Part shown: positions 7,588 through 17,538 of the stretch, piece after piece
How positions within the stretch are numbered: position 1 is the stretch's first letter
Layout of the letters: each line of letters begins with the position of its first letter
Source: Streptomyces sp. R41
Lineage (GTDB): Bacteria; Actinomycetota; Actinomycetes; Streptomycetales; Streptomycetaceae
Reading direction: 5' to 3'
Assembly (NCBI RefSeq): GCF_041053055.1
Contig: NZ_CP163443.1
Location: forward strand, 4,757,001 to 4,821,000
Length of the DNA: 64,000 nt
Notes under the pieces: generated by a model
Seen by the model: only the letters and a program-made list of their open reading frames with translations
What the model was told of the DNA's origin: nothing
The model's database searches: none
Translations under genes and position numbers: made by a program

Positions 7588-9813
7588 ATGCTTGGATCAA
7601 CCCACGGCACCCTCACCACCGACTCCCGCCGGGCCCGGGTCATCGCCTGCGGCGAGCAACCCTCACCGGTCGTGCACGGCCGGCCGGCCGAGGTCGACGA
7701 CCTGGACGTCAGCGGCCGTCCGCTGTACGCCGACGTACCCGACCTTGACCGCTTCTTCCGTCCCGAGTCCGTGGCCGTCATCGGCGCCTCGGACGCCGAG
7801 GGACGGCCGAACACCGGCATCACCCGGCAGCTGATCGCCTGGGCCGAGCGGGTCGGCGCCCGGCTGCACCCCGTGCACCCCACCCGTCAGTCGGTCTTCG
7901 GCATGCCCTGCTCCCCTTCCGTCGCGGACCTTCCCGAACAGGTCGACCTGGCCGTGCTTCTGGTCGGCGACCCCCTTCCCGTGATCGAGCAACTGGCCGA
8001 GGCCAAGGTGAAGTTCGCCGTCGCCTTCGCCTCCGGGTTCGCCGAGACCGGAGCCGAGGGCGCCGTCGCGCAGACCCGGCTCGCCGCCGCCGTCCGCCGC
8101 TCCGGCCTCCGATTGCTCGGGCCCAACACCAACCTCAACGCCTTCGAGAAGTTCCGCGACGACCTCGACGGCCCCGCGATCGCGCTCATCACCCAGTCCG
8201 GCCACCAGGGACGGCCGGTGTTCGCGATGCAGGAGCTGGGCGTGCGCCTCTCCCACTGGGCACCCACCGGCAACGAGGCCGACCTGGAGACCGCCGACTT
8301 CATCTCCTACTTCTCCGAGCAGCCCGAGGTCGGCGCCATCGCCTGCTACGTCGAGGGCCTGAAGGACGGGCGCTCCTTTCTGCTCGCCGCCGACCGCGCC
8401 GCCCGGCGCGGGGTACCCGTCGTCGCGGTCAAGGTCGGCCGCACCGAGACCGGCGCCCGCACCGCCGCCTCACACACCGGCAAGCTGACCGGAGCCGACA
8501 CGGTGGTGGACGCGGCGATGCGGCAGTACGGCGTGATCCGCGTCGACGGACTCGACGAACTCCAGGACACCGCCGCCCTGTTGGCGCGGTCCCGCACCCC
8601 CCAGGCCGACGGGGTCGTCGTCTATTCGATCTCAGGCGGCACGGGGGCGCACTTCGCGGACCTGGCGAGCGAGGCGGGCCTGTCCCTGCCCACGCTGTCG
8701 TCCGACAAGCAGGCCGAGCTGCACGAGTGGATACCCGAGTACCTCAACGTCGCCAATCCCGTGGACAACGGTGGCCATCCCGTCGGCGACTGGCGCGGCC
8801 GGAAGATCATCGACGCGATCCTCGCCGACCCGGCCGTCGGGGTGCTGATCTGCCCCATCACCGGGCCCTTCCCGCCCATGAGCGACAAGCTCGCGCAGGA
8901 TCTGGTGGACGCGGCGGAACAGACGGACAAGCTGGTGTGCGTGGTGTGGGGGTCGCCGGTCGGCACGGAGGCCGCCTACCGCGAGACGCTGCTCGGGTCC
9001 TCCCGGGTCGCCACCTTCCGTACGTTCGCCAACTGCATCACCGCCGTCCGCGCCTATCTGGACCACCACCGGTTCGTCTCCGCGTACCGCTCCCCCTTCG
9101 ACGAGGCGCCGCGCACCCCCTCGCCCTCCTTCCGCAAGGCGCAGGCGCTGATGCGTCCCGGGCAGCAGCTGAGCGAGCACGCGGCCAAGCAGCTGCTGCG
9201 CGCGTACGGGATCCGCGTGCCGCGCGAGCAGCTGGTGACCAGCGCGGCGGCTTCCGTGCGGGCGGCGAGCCAGGTCGGCTACCCCGTCGTGATGAAAGCC
9301 TCCGGCGCACAGATCGCCCACAAGACCGAACTCGGCCTGGTGAAGATCGGGTTGACCTCCGCCAGCCAGGTCCGCGACGCCTATCGCGAGCTGACCGACA
9401 TCGCGCGCTACGAAGGGATCGCGCTCGACGGAGTGCTCGTGTGCCAGATGGTCGAGCGGGGCGTCGAGATGGTCGTCGGCGTCACGCACGACCAGCTCTT
9501 CGGTCCGACCGTGACCGTCGGGCTCGGCGGTGTCCTCGTCGAGGTACTGCGCGACGCGGCCGTCCGCGTGCCGCCCTTCGGCGAGGACCAGGCACGGGCC
9601 ATGCTGTCCGAGCTGCGGGGGCGGGCGCTCCTCGACGGGGTGCGCGGGGGTCCGCCGGTGGACGTGGACGCGTTGGTGGAAGTCGTGATCCGGGTGCAGC
9701 GCATGGCGCTCGAACTCGGGGACGACATCGCGGAGTTGGATGTCAATCCGCTGATGGTGCTGCCTCGGGGGCAGGGGGCGGTGGCTTTGGACGCGTTGGT
9801 GGTGTGCCGCTGA
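7588..9813 (+). CDS. ADP-forming type acyl-CoA synthetase (CoA-binding + ATP-grasp), 741 aa
   Basis: This is a single-chain acetyl/acyl-CoA synthetase of the NDP-forming superfamily. The CoA-binding Rossmann domain begins at about residue 50 (FFRPESVAVIGASDAEGRPN). The succinyl-CoA-ligase-like domains follow and contain the phosphohistidine loop AASHTGKLTGADTVVD. The C-terminal third is an ATP-grasp domain with YPVVMKASGAQIAHKTELG and DIAELDVNPLMV. The first 45 residues are an unusual extension. It probably activates a carboxylic acid with CoA at the cost of ATP. ATG 7588 follows AGGAG at distance, and the frame runs further upstream only through the operators. An enoyl-CoA hydratase follows 70 bp downstream, and both are probably under sites 2 and 3. 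Confidence 0.88.
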   Translation: MLGSTHGTLTTDSRRARVIACGEQPSPVVHGRPAEVDDLDVSGRPLYADVPDLDRFFRPESVAVIGASDAEGRPNTGITRQLIAWAERVGARLHPVHPTRQSVFGMPCSPSVADLPEQVDLAVLLVGDPLPVIEQLAEAKVKFAVAFASGFAETGAEGAVAQTRLAAAVRRSGLRLLGPNTNLNAFEKFRDDLDGPAIALITQSGHQGRPVFAMQELGVRLSHWAPTGNEADLETADFISYFSEQPEVGAIACYVEGLKDGRSFLLAADRAARRGVPVVAVKVGRTETGARTAASHTGKLTGADTVVDAAMRQYGVIRVDGLDELQDTAALLARSRTPQADGVVVYSISGGTGAHFADLASEAGLSLPTLSSDKQAELHEWIPEYLNVANPVDNGGHPVGDWRGRKIIDAILADPAVGVLICPITGPFPPMSDKLAQDLVDAAEQTDKLVCVVWGSPVGTEAAYRETLLGSSRVATFRTFANCITAVRAYLDHHRFVSAYRSPFDEAPRTPSPSFRKAQALMRPGQQLSEHAAKQLLRAYGIRVPREQLVTSAAASVRAASQVGYPVVMKASGAQIAHKTELGLVKIGLTSASQVRDAYRELTDIARYEGIALDGVLVCQMVERGVEMVVGVTHDQLFGPTVTVGLGGVLVEVLRDAAVRVPPFGEDQARAMLSELRGRALLDGVRGGPPVDVDALVEVVIRVQRMALELGDDIAELDVNPLMVLPRGQGAVALDALVVCR

Positions 9814-9883
9814 GCGGTCGCCCACACTGCCGCGCCTCCTGCGCAAGAGGCCCACCACTCCCCGTACGAAACGGAGTACCTCC

Positions 9884-10798
9884 ATGTCCGACTCCCCCCG
9901 CGAATCCCTTGGATCCCGCGAATCCCGCGAATCCCGTGAATCTCGTGAATCTCGTGAGATCCCTGAATCCCGTGCAGCTCCCGAATCCCCCGCATCTGCC
10001 GAAAAGTCCCTCGACTCATTGATACTTCACGCCACTGACAACGCCGTCTCGTGGATCACTCTCAACCGCCCCGAGGCCATGAACGCCCTCACCTGGGACC
10101 AGCGGGAACGCGTGATCGCGCTGCTCGAGCAGGCGTCCGCCGACCCGGACGTACGGGCCGTCGTGATCACGGCGACGGGCCGCGGTTTCTGCGCGGGCGC
10201 GGACCTGCGCGGGGGACCGCCGGCCGGGGAACGGGTGCCGGGCGACGTCGCCCGCACCATCCGCCGCGGCGCCCAGCGCCTGATCGCCGCCGTCCTCGAC
10301 TGCGAGAAGCCGGTGATCGCGGCGGTCAACGGGACGGCGGCCGGCATCGGCGCGCACCTCGCCTTCGCGTGCGACCTCGTACTCGCGGCGGAGCCGGCCA
10401 AGTTCATCGAGGTGTTCGTGCGCCGCGGGCTCGTCCCCGACGGCGGCGGAGCCTACCTGCTGCCCCGCCTCATCGGCCCGCAGCGCGCCAAAGAGCTGAT
10501 GTTCTTCGGCGACGCGCTGACGGCCGCGGACGCGGAACGGATCGGCCTCGTCAACAGGGTCGTACCGCCGCACGAGCTGGAGAAGACCGCCCGTGAGTGG
10601 TCCGAGCGCCTCGCCACCGGCCCGACCCGCGCCCTCGCCCTCACCAAACAGCTGGTCAACGCCTCCCTGGACACCGACCGCACGGCCGCCTTCGCCGCCG
10701 AGGCCGCCGCGCAGGAGATCAACATGACGACGGCGGACGCCAACGAGGGGGTCGCCAGTTTCGTGGAGCGGCGGAGCCCTCGGTACAAGGGCCGCTGA
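9884..10798 (+). CDS. enoyl-CoA hydratase/isomerase with repetitive N-terminal extension
   Basis: This 304-residue crotonase-fold protein has the oxyanion-hole segments GRGFCAGADLRGG and NGTAAGIGAHLAFACD, then FIEVFVRRGLVPDGGGAYLLPRLIG. The last resembles PaaG/ChsH-type hydratases more than classical fatty-acid hydratases. The glutamate expected in the AGG-x-x-E position is absent, while an acidic residue occurs in VPDGG. The first 45 residues are a low-complexity tract of ESRESRES repeats with no family counterpart. ATG 9884 has GGAG 7 bp upstream; a shorter start within the tract cannot be excluded. It is probably cotranscribed with the acyl-CoA synthetase, acting next in beta-oxidation of the activated acid. 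Confidence 0.86.
   Translation: MSDSPRESLGSRESRESRESRESREIPESRAAPESPASAEKSLDSLILHATDNAVSWITLNRPEAMNALTWDQRERVIALLEQASADPDVRAVVITATGRGFCAGADLRGGPPAGERVPGDVARTIRRGAQRLIAAVLDCEKPVIAAVNGTAAGIGAHLAFACDLVLAAEPAKFIEVFVRRGLVPDGGGAYLLPRLIGPQRAKELMFFGDALTAADAERIGLVNRVVPPHELEKTAREWSERLATGPTRALALTKQLVNASLDTDRTAAFAAEAAAQEINMTTADANEGVASFVERRSPRYKGR
9901..9970 (+). repeat. 9-bp tandem repeat encoding SRE units
   Basis: About seven units close to GAATCCCGC or GAATCTCGT run in frame at the start of the hydratase gene, encoding alternating E-S-R. Unit changes are mostly C/T. The tract is likely to vary in copy number between strains. Confidence 0.75.
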
Positions 10799-10832
10799 GC
10801 CAGGCCGCTGGGTCAATGGTCCGGCCGCCGGG

Positions 10833-11801
10833 TCAGTCCCGCTTCAGGATGCGCAGGTCCCCCGAGTCGGGGTCGCCGAACAGCACGAACAGCTCGGGGC
10901 TGCCCTCGCTGCCGCCGATCGTCCAGTACGTGTCGTGGCCACAGTCCTGGATGTGTACGACGACGCCGTCCCGCTGCGAAGGGTCATCCGTGTCGACGTA
11001 CGGGTCGTAGCGGCCCTCGGTGTCGAGGAACCAACTCCCCGTCCCGTCGCACCGCGTGAAGTCCTTGGTCGTCACGTCCTGGAACTCGGGCTGGGCGGGC
11101 AGCGCGGTGAGGTCGGCACGGCCGCCGGCGCGCAGCCGAAGTACGGCACCACCGTCGCCCCGCCAGACTCCGGCGAGCTGCTCGGCGGACAGCTTCGGAG
11201 GCTCGTACTCCTCGATGAGTCCCGTGGACAGGCCCACGGCGCCCGCGACGGCGACCAGCACGCACATTCCGAAGGACGCGAGCGCCGAGCGGATCCAGAT
11301 GCGGCGGCTGCGCGGGACGCGTCCCGTGGCCCGCTCCCGGCGCCGGACGTACGCGACGCCCAGCCCGGGCAGGACACCGGACGCCGCGATGAGCAGGGCG
11401 ATCGTGCCGATGGGCGGAACGCCGCCGAGTACGACCGCCACGGCCGCCCAGAGCACACCGAGTACCACCACGAACGCCAGGTGCCAGGCCCCCTCGGAGC
11501 CGCGAACACGCCGGGTCGTGAGGCGGGCCAGCGTGGCGGCGGGCATCGTGTGCGCCGCCGCGTGCAACAGACCCAGGACGGCGAGGAGCAGCGGGCCGAA
11601 GACGAGCATGCACAGCAGACCGGCGGCGGCGAGTCCACCGCCGGACCCCGCTCCGTGGGTGTCGTCGTCGAAGGTCCCGACCCACCAGATCGCGCAGGCC
11701 ACCGCGAGCTGCGCCGCGCAGACCGCCGCGGCCGCGTTCAGTTCGGCGTTCGCCCAGCTCAGCCGGGAGCGCTTGGGCCGCCATGTGTCTCCCCACCCCA
11801 T
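10833..11801 (-). CDS. hypothetical membrane protein, 322 aa
   Basis: No family is recognised. The N-terminal two thirds hold about five hydrophobic segments (for example AAAAVCAAQLAVACAIWWVG, LLCMLVFGPLLLAVLGLLHAAA, HLAFVVVLGVLWAAVAVVLGG). The C-terminal third, after IEEYEPPKLSAEQLAGVWRG, is soluble and beta-rich, with two cysteines (CDGTGSWF and IQDCGHDTYW). The soluble part resembles the lipocalin-like outer domains seen on many Streptomyces membrane proteins (inferred from pattern only). ATG 11801 was chosen, because upstream codons to 11903 overlap the flavin reductase promoter. It faces the flavin reductase divergently. Confidence 0.7.
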   Translation of the reverse strand: MGWGDTWRPKRSRLSWANAELNAAAAVCAAQLAVACAIWWVGTFDDDTHGAGSGGGLAAAGLLCMLVFGPLLLAVLGLLHAAAHTMPAATLARLTTRRVRGSEGAWHLAFVVVLGVLWAAVAVVLGGVPPIGTIALLIAASGVLPGLGVAYVRRRERATGRVPRSRRIWIRSALASFGMCVLVAVAGAVGLSTGLIEEYEPPKLSAEQLAGVWRGDGGAVLRLRAGGRADLTALPAQPEFQDVTTKDFTRCDGTGSWFLDTEGRYDPYVDTDDPSQRDGVVVHIQDCGHDTYWTIGGSEGSPELFVLFGDPDSGDLRILKRD

Positions 11802-11882
11802 GGGGCGAAAGATACGTGGAGGTGCGCGGGAGAGGCACGGGAGGGCAGGCAGGGGCAAGGCAGGGGTTGCACCCCTTCCTAT

Positions 11883-11897
11883 CTGACACTCCGTCAG
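11883..11897. promoter_or_regulatory. palindromic operator of the shared regulon (site 4)
   Basis: CTGACA-CTC-CGTCAG lies 18 bp before ATG 11915 of the flavin reductase. It is in the divergent region with the membrane protein, so it could act on both genes. Confidence 0.68.
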
Positions 11898-11914
11898 CTT
11901 CAATGGGTGATGTG

Positions 11915-12532
11915 ATGGGACACGCAGGGATGGCGGCCGCCGCCGTCCGCTACCTCAGGTCGGCCGGGGCCCCTACCGTCGCGGGGCCCGTCGAGGCGTT
12001 GCCGCGCCCGGTTCTGCGCGCGGTCGGCGACGACGAACGGGCACCGGTCGATCAGGCCGAGTTCCGCCGCGTACTGGGGAACTTCGCGACCGGCGTGACC
12101 GTGGTGACCGCATCGGCCGCCGAAGGCGAAGACACCCTTAGCCCGGCCGGTTTCGCCTGCCAGTCCTTCTCCTCCCTCTCCCTCGACCCTCCGCTGGTCT
12201 GCTTCATGGTCGGCCGTACGTCGACGTCCTGGCCGCGGATCGCCCGCGCGGGCGTCTTCTGTGTGAACGTCCTCGGGGCCCACCAGGGCGAGCTGTGCCG
12301 CGGCTTCGCGGTGAGCGGCGCGGACAAGTTCGCCGGGGTCGCGTACGACGCCGCGCCCGTCTCCGGCTCGCCCCGCCTCGTGGGCGCCACGGCCTGGATC
12401 GACTGCACGATCCACGCGGTGCACACGGGCGGGGACCACCTCATAGTGGTGGGGCGCGTGGACGCGCTCGGCACCGGCGACGGCGCCGACGACATGGCGC
12501 CACTGCTGTTCCACAAGGGGCGCTTCATCTAG
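11915..12532 (+). CDS. flavin reductase (HpaC/HsaB-like)
   Basis: This 205-residue protein contains a flavin-reductase-like FMN domain with the family opening FRRVLGNFATGVTVVTA, then GFACQSFSSLSLDPPLVCFMV and a late DHLIVVGRVDAL strand. Members supply reduced flavin to two-component monooxygenases such as HsaA in steroid ring cleavage or 4-hydroxyphenylacetate hydroxylase. No matching oxygenase subunit is adjacent. ATG 11915 is preceded by GGGTGA; ATG 11903 in the same frame is an alternative start. The first 50 residues are an extension before the domain. The operator at 11883 links it to the catabolic regulon. Confidence 0.85.
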   Translation: MGHAGMAAAAVRYLRSAGAPTVAGPVEALPRPVLRAVGDDERAPVDQAEFRRVLGNFATGVTVVTASAAEGEDTLSPAGFACQSFSSLSLDPPLVCFMVGRTSTSWPRIARAGVFCVNVLGAHQGELCRGFAVSGADKFAGVAYDAAPVSGSPRLVGATAWIDCTIHAVHTGGDHLIVVGRVDALGTGDGADDMAPLLFHKGRFI

Positions 12533-12601
12533 TCGCCGTCGCCAGGAGCGGCTCCACGCAGTCGACCGGGCACGCTTCATCCGGTCGGTCTCGGTCACGC
12601 C

Positions 12602-13909
12602 TCACGCCAGGGCCGCCGCCACCCGAACCGGTCGGCGCCGGATCACCAGCGCCATCAGCGCCGCCACCGCGCACAGCGTGCCCGAGGCGTACCAGACCAC
12701 GTTGTACGAACCGAAGACATCCCGTGCGACGCCGCCGAGGAAGGCGACGAGGGCGGCGCCGACCTGGTGCGAGGCGAGGACCCAGCCGAAGACGATGGCG
12801 CTGTCCTCGCCGTACTGCTCGCGGCACAGGGCCAGCGTGGGCGGGACGGTGGCGACCCAGTCGAGGCCGTAGAAGACGATGAAGAAGATCATCGGGGGGT
12901 GCACGGTCGGCGCGAGGAGCATCGGGAGGAAGAGGAGCGAGATGCCGCGCAGCGCGTAGTACACCGCCAGCAGCCGGCGAGGCTCGAAGCGGTCGGTGAA
13001 CCATCCGGAGGCGACCGTTCCGATCACGTCGAAGACGCCGATGACCGCGAGCAGCGAGGCCGCCGCCGTGATCGGCATGCCGTGGTCGTGAGCCGCGGGC
13101 ACGAAGTGCGTCTGGATCAGGCCGTTCGTCGAGGCGCCGCAGATCGCGAACGTGCCGGCCAGCAGCCAGAAGGGTCCGGTGCGGACCGCGGAGAGCAGGA
13201 CGGTCACCGCGCGCCGGGCGGCCCCCTGCACCGGCTCGGGCTTCGGCACGAACTCCGTCGCCCCGTACGGCTTCTGGCCCACGTCCGCCGGGTGGTCCCG
13301 CAGCAGCAGCCAGACGAAGGGGACGACCGCGAGGGCCGCGAGGGAGACGGTCACCGAGGCGGGACGCCAGCCGTGCTTCGTGACGATCCAGGACAGCAGC
13401 GGCAGGAAGATCAGCTGGCCCGACGCCGAGGCCGCCGTCAGGATGCCCGTCACCAGGCCCTTCCGCTCGGTGAACCACCGGTTCGTGACCGTCGCCGCGA
13501 ACGCGAGCGCCATCGAGCCGGAGCCCAGGCCCACCAGCAGGCCCCAGCAGAGCAGGAGCTGCCAGGCGGCCGTCATCCACACGGTCAGCCCGGAGCCGAC
13601 CGCGATCACGGTCAGGGCGATCGCCACCACGCGCCGGATACCGAAGCGGTCCATCAGCGCGGCCGCGAACGGCGCGGTCAGCCCGTACAGCGCGAGGTTG
13701 ATCGAGACCGCGGCGCCGATCGTGCCGCGCGACCAGTGGAAGTCCTGGTGCAGCGGATCGATCAGCAACCCCGGCAGCGAACGGAAGGCCGCCGCGCCGA
13801 TGATCGTCACGAAGGTGACGGCGGCGACGAACCACGCGCGGTGGATGCGGGGGCGGCCCGGGACAGAGGGCTCCTGTGTGGGGACGATGGCATCGGTTGT
13901 CTGGGTCAC
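12602..13909 (-). CDS. MFS transporter (oxalate/formate-antiporter or monocarboxylate-type)
   Basis: This 435-residue protein has twelve predicted helices. Features include FAAALMDRFGIRRVVAIAL (the loop 2-3 motif A equivalent), a central cytoplasmic loop LRDHPADVGQKPYGATEF, and SGWFTDRFEPRRLL in the second half. The layout resembles MFS carriers for small organic anions, so uptake of the compound degraded by the neighbouring genes is plausible but unproven. GTG 13909 was chosen with GGAAG upstream; the longer frame to 14050 runs through the promoter and start of the divergent regulator. It converges with the flavin reductase, their stops separated by about 70 bp. Confidence 0.82.
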   Translation of the reverse strand: MTQTTDAIVPTQEPSVPGRPRIHRAWFVAAVTFVTIIGAAAFRSLPGLLIDPLHQDFHWSRGTIGAAVSINLALYGLTAPFAAALMDRFGIRRVVAIALTVIAVGSGLTVWMTAAWQLLLCWGLLVGLGSGSMALAFAATVTNRWFTERKGLVTGILTAASASGQLIFLPLLSWIVTKHGWRPASVTVSLAALAVVPFVWLLLRDHPADVGQKPYGATEFVPKPEPVQGAARRAVTVLLSAVRTGPFWLLAGTFAICGASTNGLIQTHFVPAAHDHGMPITAAASLLAVIGVFDVIGTVASGWFTDRFEPRRLLAVYYALRGISLLFLPMLLAPTVHPPMIFFIVFYGLDWVATVPPTLALCREQYGEDSAIVFGWVLASHQVGAALVAFLGGVARDVFGSYNVVWYASGTLCAVAALMALVIRRRPVRVAAALA

Positions 13910-13980
13910 GTCATAGAGCTTCCGGGATCGGGGCCCGGCGAACCACTGGCCCGGGGGACAGCATTCGCTAGGATCGGGCC

Positions 13981-15114
13981 ATGGCCGAACAGCAGGCACC
14001 CTCGCACACCGCACGCGCGCACGCGGCGCCTTCGCAGCAGGCGCCCGCACCGACGGAAGCCCCGCTCCAGCACGCGTCCTCCAGGCACCGCGTCGTCGTC
14101 CTCGCCCTCGACGGGCTGCTGCCCTTCGAGCTGGGCATCCCGCAGCGCATCTTCGGCAAGGCGCGCGACGCGGAGGGACGGCATCTGTACGACGTCGTCA
14201 CCTGCTCGGTCCGGCCGCCCGGCCCCGTCACGACGGACGCCGACTTCGCCGTCCTCGTCGCGAACGGCCCGGAGGCGCTGGCCACCGCCGACACCGTCGT
14301 CGTCCCCGCCTCGTACGAACTCGGCCCCGTCCACGAGGAAGGCCTGCTCACGCCCGAACTGGCCACCGCCCTCGCCCACATCCGCCCCGGCACCCGCCTC
14401 GTCTCGATCTGCACCGGTGGATACGTCCTCGCCGCCGCCGGCTATCTCGACGGCCGCCCGGCCACCACGCACTGGATGCACGCCGAGCACTTCCAGGAGC
14501 TCTTCCCCAAGATCAAGGTCGACGCCGATGTGCTCTTCATCGACGACGGGGACGTCCTCACCTCCGCCGGTGTCGCGGCCGGGATCGACCTGTGCCTCCA
14601 TCTCGTACGCCGCGACCACGGCGCCGCCGTCGCCAACGACGTGGCCCGCCGCACCGTCGTACCGCCGCACCGTGACGGCGGCCAGGCGCAGTACATCCAG
14701 CGCCCCGTGCCGGACGCGCAGGCGGCCACCACGACCGCCGCCCGCGCCTGGGCGCTCGCCCGCCTCCATGAGCCGATCCAGCTGCGCGACATGGCCGAGC
14801 AGGAGTCCATGTCGGTACGCACCTTCACGCGCCGCTTCCGCGAGGAGGTCGGCGTCAGCCCCGGACAGTGGCTCACTCAGCAGCGCGTCGAACGGGCCCG
14901 CTACCTGCTGGAGTCCAGCGACCTGTCGATCGACCAGGTGGCGGGGGACGCCGGCTTCGGCACGGCCCAGTCGATGCGGCAGCATCTACAGGCGGCGCTC
15001 GGTGTCACTCCCACTACGTATCGGCGCACGTTCCGGTCCGGGAGCGGGGGGTCCGGGAACGCCGGGGGCGACGGCGGAGGTTCCGACAACTCCCTTGTTT
15101 CCTCCGGAGGCTGA
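13981..15114 (+). CDS. GlxA-family transcriptional regulator (DJ-1/PfpI-like domain + AraC HTH)
   Basis: This 377-residue protein has an N-terminal class-I glutamine-amidotransferase-like domain (residues about 35-220) with the nucleophile-elbow cysteine in RLVSICTGGYVLAAAG. A C-terminal AraC-type double helix-turn-helix follows: SMSVRTFTRRFREEVGVSPGQWL, QRVERARYLLESSDLSIDQVAGDAGFGTAQSMRQHL and PTTYRRTF. Members usually sense a small molecule and activate a neighbouring gene, so the divergent MFS gene is a likely target. A TAGGAT at 13969-13974 ends 6 bp before ATG 13981, which suggests a leaderless mRNA. Its last 129 bp overlap the convergent MFS gene in antisense. Confidence 0.87.
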   Translation: MAEQQAPSHTARAHAAPSQQAPAPTEAPLQHASSRHRVVVLALDGLLPFELGIPQRIFGKARDAEGRHLYDVVTCSVRPPGPVTTDADFAVLVANGPEALATADTVVVPASYELGPVHEEGLLTPELATALAHIRPGTRLVSICTGGYVLAAAGYLDGRPATTHWMHAEHFQELFPKIKVDADVLFIDDGDVLTSAGVAAGIDLCLHLVRRDHGAAVANDVARRTVVPPHRDGGQAQYIQRPVPDAQAATTTAARAWALARLHEPIQLRDMAEQESMSVRTFTRRFREEVGVSPGQWLTQQRVERARYLLESSDLSIDQVAGDAGFGTAQSMRQHLQAALGVTPTTYRRTFRSGSGGSGNAGGDGGGSDNSLVSSGG

Positions 15115-16287
15115 GCCTCCACCGGCGCTCGCCACCCGGCGGCTCTCCCCCAGCGCGCCCACGGCGGTGAGCAGCAGGGTGAGTCCGACTCCGGCCAGGA
15201 TCGCGGTCGAGGGCGCCACGAAGTGGAGCAGGGTGCCCGCGAGGGAGCCGGTCGCTGCGTACCCCGCGCCCACGGCCGCGTACATCACCGAGTAGCCCGC
15301 GGCCAGCGCGCTCGGCGGGAGGATCTCACGCAGCGACAGGTTGCGGGTGAGCATGGCGCCGGCCTGCAGCACGCCCGCGAGGACGAGCGCGGCCGCCATC
15401 CAGGCGAGGGCCGGTATCAGCGCGACCAGCGCCACGCACGCGGACATCGCGCAGAGCAGCAGCACGCTCCGGGTGCGTAGTTGGCCCGGCCAGTCGCGCA
15501 GCCCGTACAGGAACGCGCCCGCCGCCGAGCCCAGCGACAATCCCGTGAGCAGCGGGCCCGCCCAGCCGACGCCCGTGCCCCGCTGTTCGAGCAGGGCGGG
15601 CAGGACGAGTTCGGCGAGGGCGAGGAGGGAGAGGCCGGCCGCGCCGGTCACGTACGCCGGCCAGGCCCTGGACAGGATCCGTGCCATCGACTCGCCGTCG
15701 CGGTCCGTCTCGTCCGCGGCCCAGCCCGCGGGCAGCATCCACAGGCCCGCGACCGACGACGCCATCAAGGCGGCCGCGAGCAGCAGCGGGATCCTGGGGG
15801 CGACGCCCAGCGCAAGGCCGGTGACCGCCGCCGGGGTCAGGGACCATATGCCGAACGTCAGCATCGACTCGGCGGACAGGGCCTGGGCCACGGCGCGCTT
15901 CGGGACCATGGCGGTGAGCAGTGCGCGCAGGCCGCCGGGAGCGGCGGAGGGGGCGGCGCCGGCGAGGGCGGCGAACGCCGCGAGTATCGCCGGGTGCGCG
16001 TGCGGGAACGCCGCCAGGCCCGCGAAGCCGGTGGCGCCTCCCGCCAGGCCTGCGGCCAGTTGGGGGCGGGCTCTGTGGGGACGCATGCGGGTGCCCAGGA
16101 AGGGGGCGCCGGCGATTTCGCCGATCACGTACGCCGCTGCCAGGGCTGCGCCCAGGGTGTAACCGCCGGGGCGCTCGCGGGTCAGGAACACCAGGGCCAA
16201 GGGGGCCATGGCGACCGGCATGCGGGCGCCGATGGCCACGATGGCCCAGGCCAGGGCCTGTTTGGAGGCGACGTCTCGGTAGGTCAT
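14986..16287 (-). CDS. MFS transporter
   Basis: This 433-residue protein has about twelve hydrophobic helices, beginning ALAWAIVAIGARMPVAMAPLALVFL, with a loop motif PFLGTRMRPHRARP between helices 2 and 3. This is the general layout of the small Streptomyces drug-efflux-like MFS group. The C-terminal 45 residues are Gly/Pro/Ser-rich, and this segment overlaps the convergent glxA-like gene by 129 bp, so the true selective constraint there is probably on the regulator. ATG 16287 is the natural start. It is a single gene with unknown substrate. Confidence 0.78.
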   Translation of the reverse strand: MTYRDVASKQALAWAIVAIGARMPVAMAPLALVFLTRERPGGYTLGAALAAAYVIGEIAGAPFLGTRMRPHRARPQLAAGLAGGATGFAGLAAFPHAHPAILAAFAALAGAAPSAAPGGLRALLTAMVPKRAVAQALSAESMLTFGIWSLTPAAVTGLALGVAPRIPLLLAAALMASSVAGLWMLPAGWAADETDRDGESMARILSRAWPAYVTGAAGLSLLALAELVLPALLEQRGTGVGWAGPLLTGLSLGSAAGAFLYGLRDWPGQLRTRSVLLLCAMSACVALVALIPALAWMAAALVLAGVLQAGAMLTRNLSLREILPPSALAAGYSVMYAAVGAGYAATGSLAGTLLHFVAPSTAILAGVGLTLLLTAVGALGESRRVASAGGGSASGGNKGVVGTSAVAPGVPGPPAPGPERAPIRSGSDTERRL

Positions 16288-16404
16288 GCGATGACGTTAC
16301 GGGGCGGGACCGACAGTGGCCGAGCGGATTTCTGGGCCTGTGGACAACTTCGGGTGCGGCGGCCGAGTGGGGGGTTCCTCATCCCCTCCGCCCCTTCCCG
16401 TCCC

Positions 16405-16475
16405 GTACCTGGGGGCTCCGCCCCCAGATCCCCGTAGCGCGCTTCGCACTCGTCCTCAAACGCCGGACGGGCCAG
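16405..16475. repeat. dispersed Streptomyces intergenic element with stem-loop (family B)
   Basis: A perfect hairpin, CTGGGGGC-TCC-GCCCCCAG (16409-16427), is followed by the tract CCTCAAACGCCGGACGGGC (about 16452-16470). This combination is familiar from many Streptomyces intergenic spaces (recalled, not searched). It lies between the MFS promoter and the end of the alcohol dehydrogenase and may act as a terminator. Confidence 0.6.
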
Positions 16476-16478
16476 AGA

Positions 16479-17528
<1,050 letters not shown>

Positions 17529-17538
17529 CGCGACTCCC

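Noticed and set aside
12767..15295. 842-codon plus-strand open frame
   Set aside because: It runs opposite a convincing MFS gene and out of frame with the GlxA-type regulator. The product is Arg/Gly/Asp/His-rich with no domain: a GC-rich shadow.
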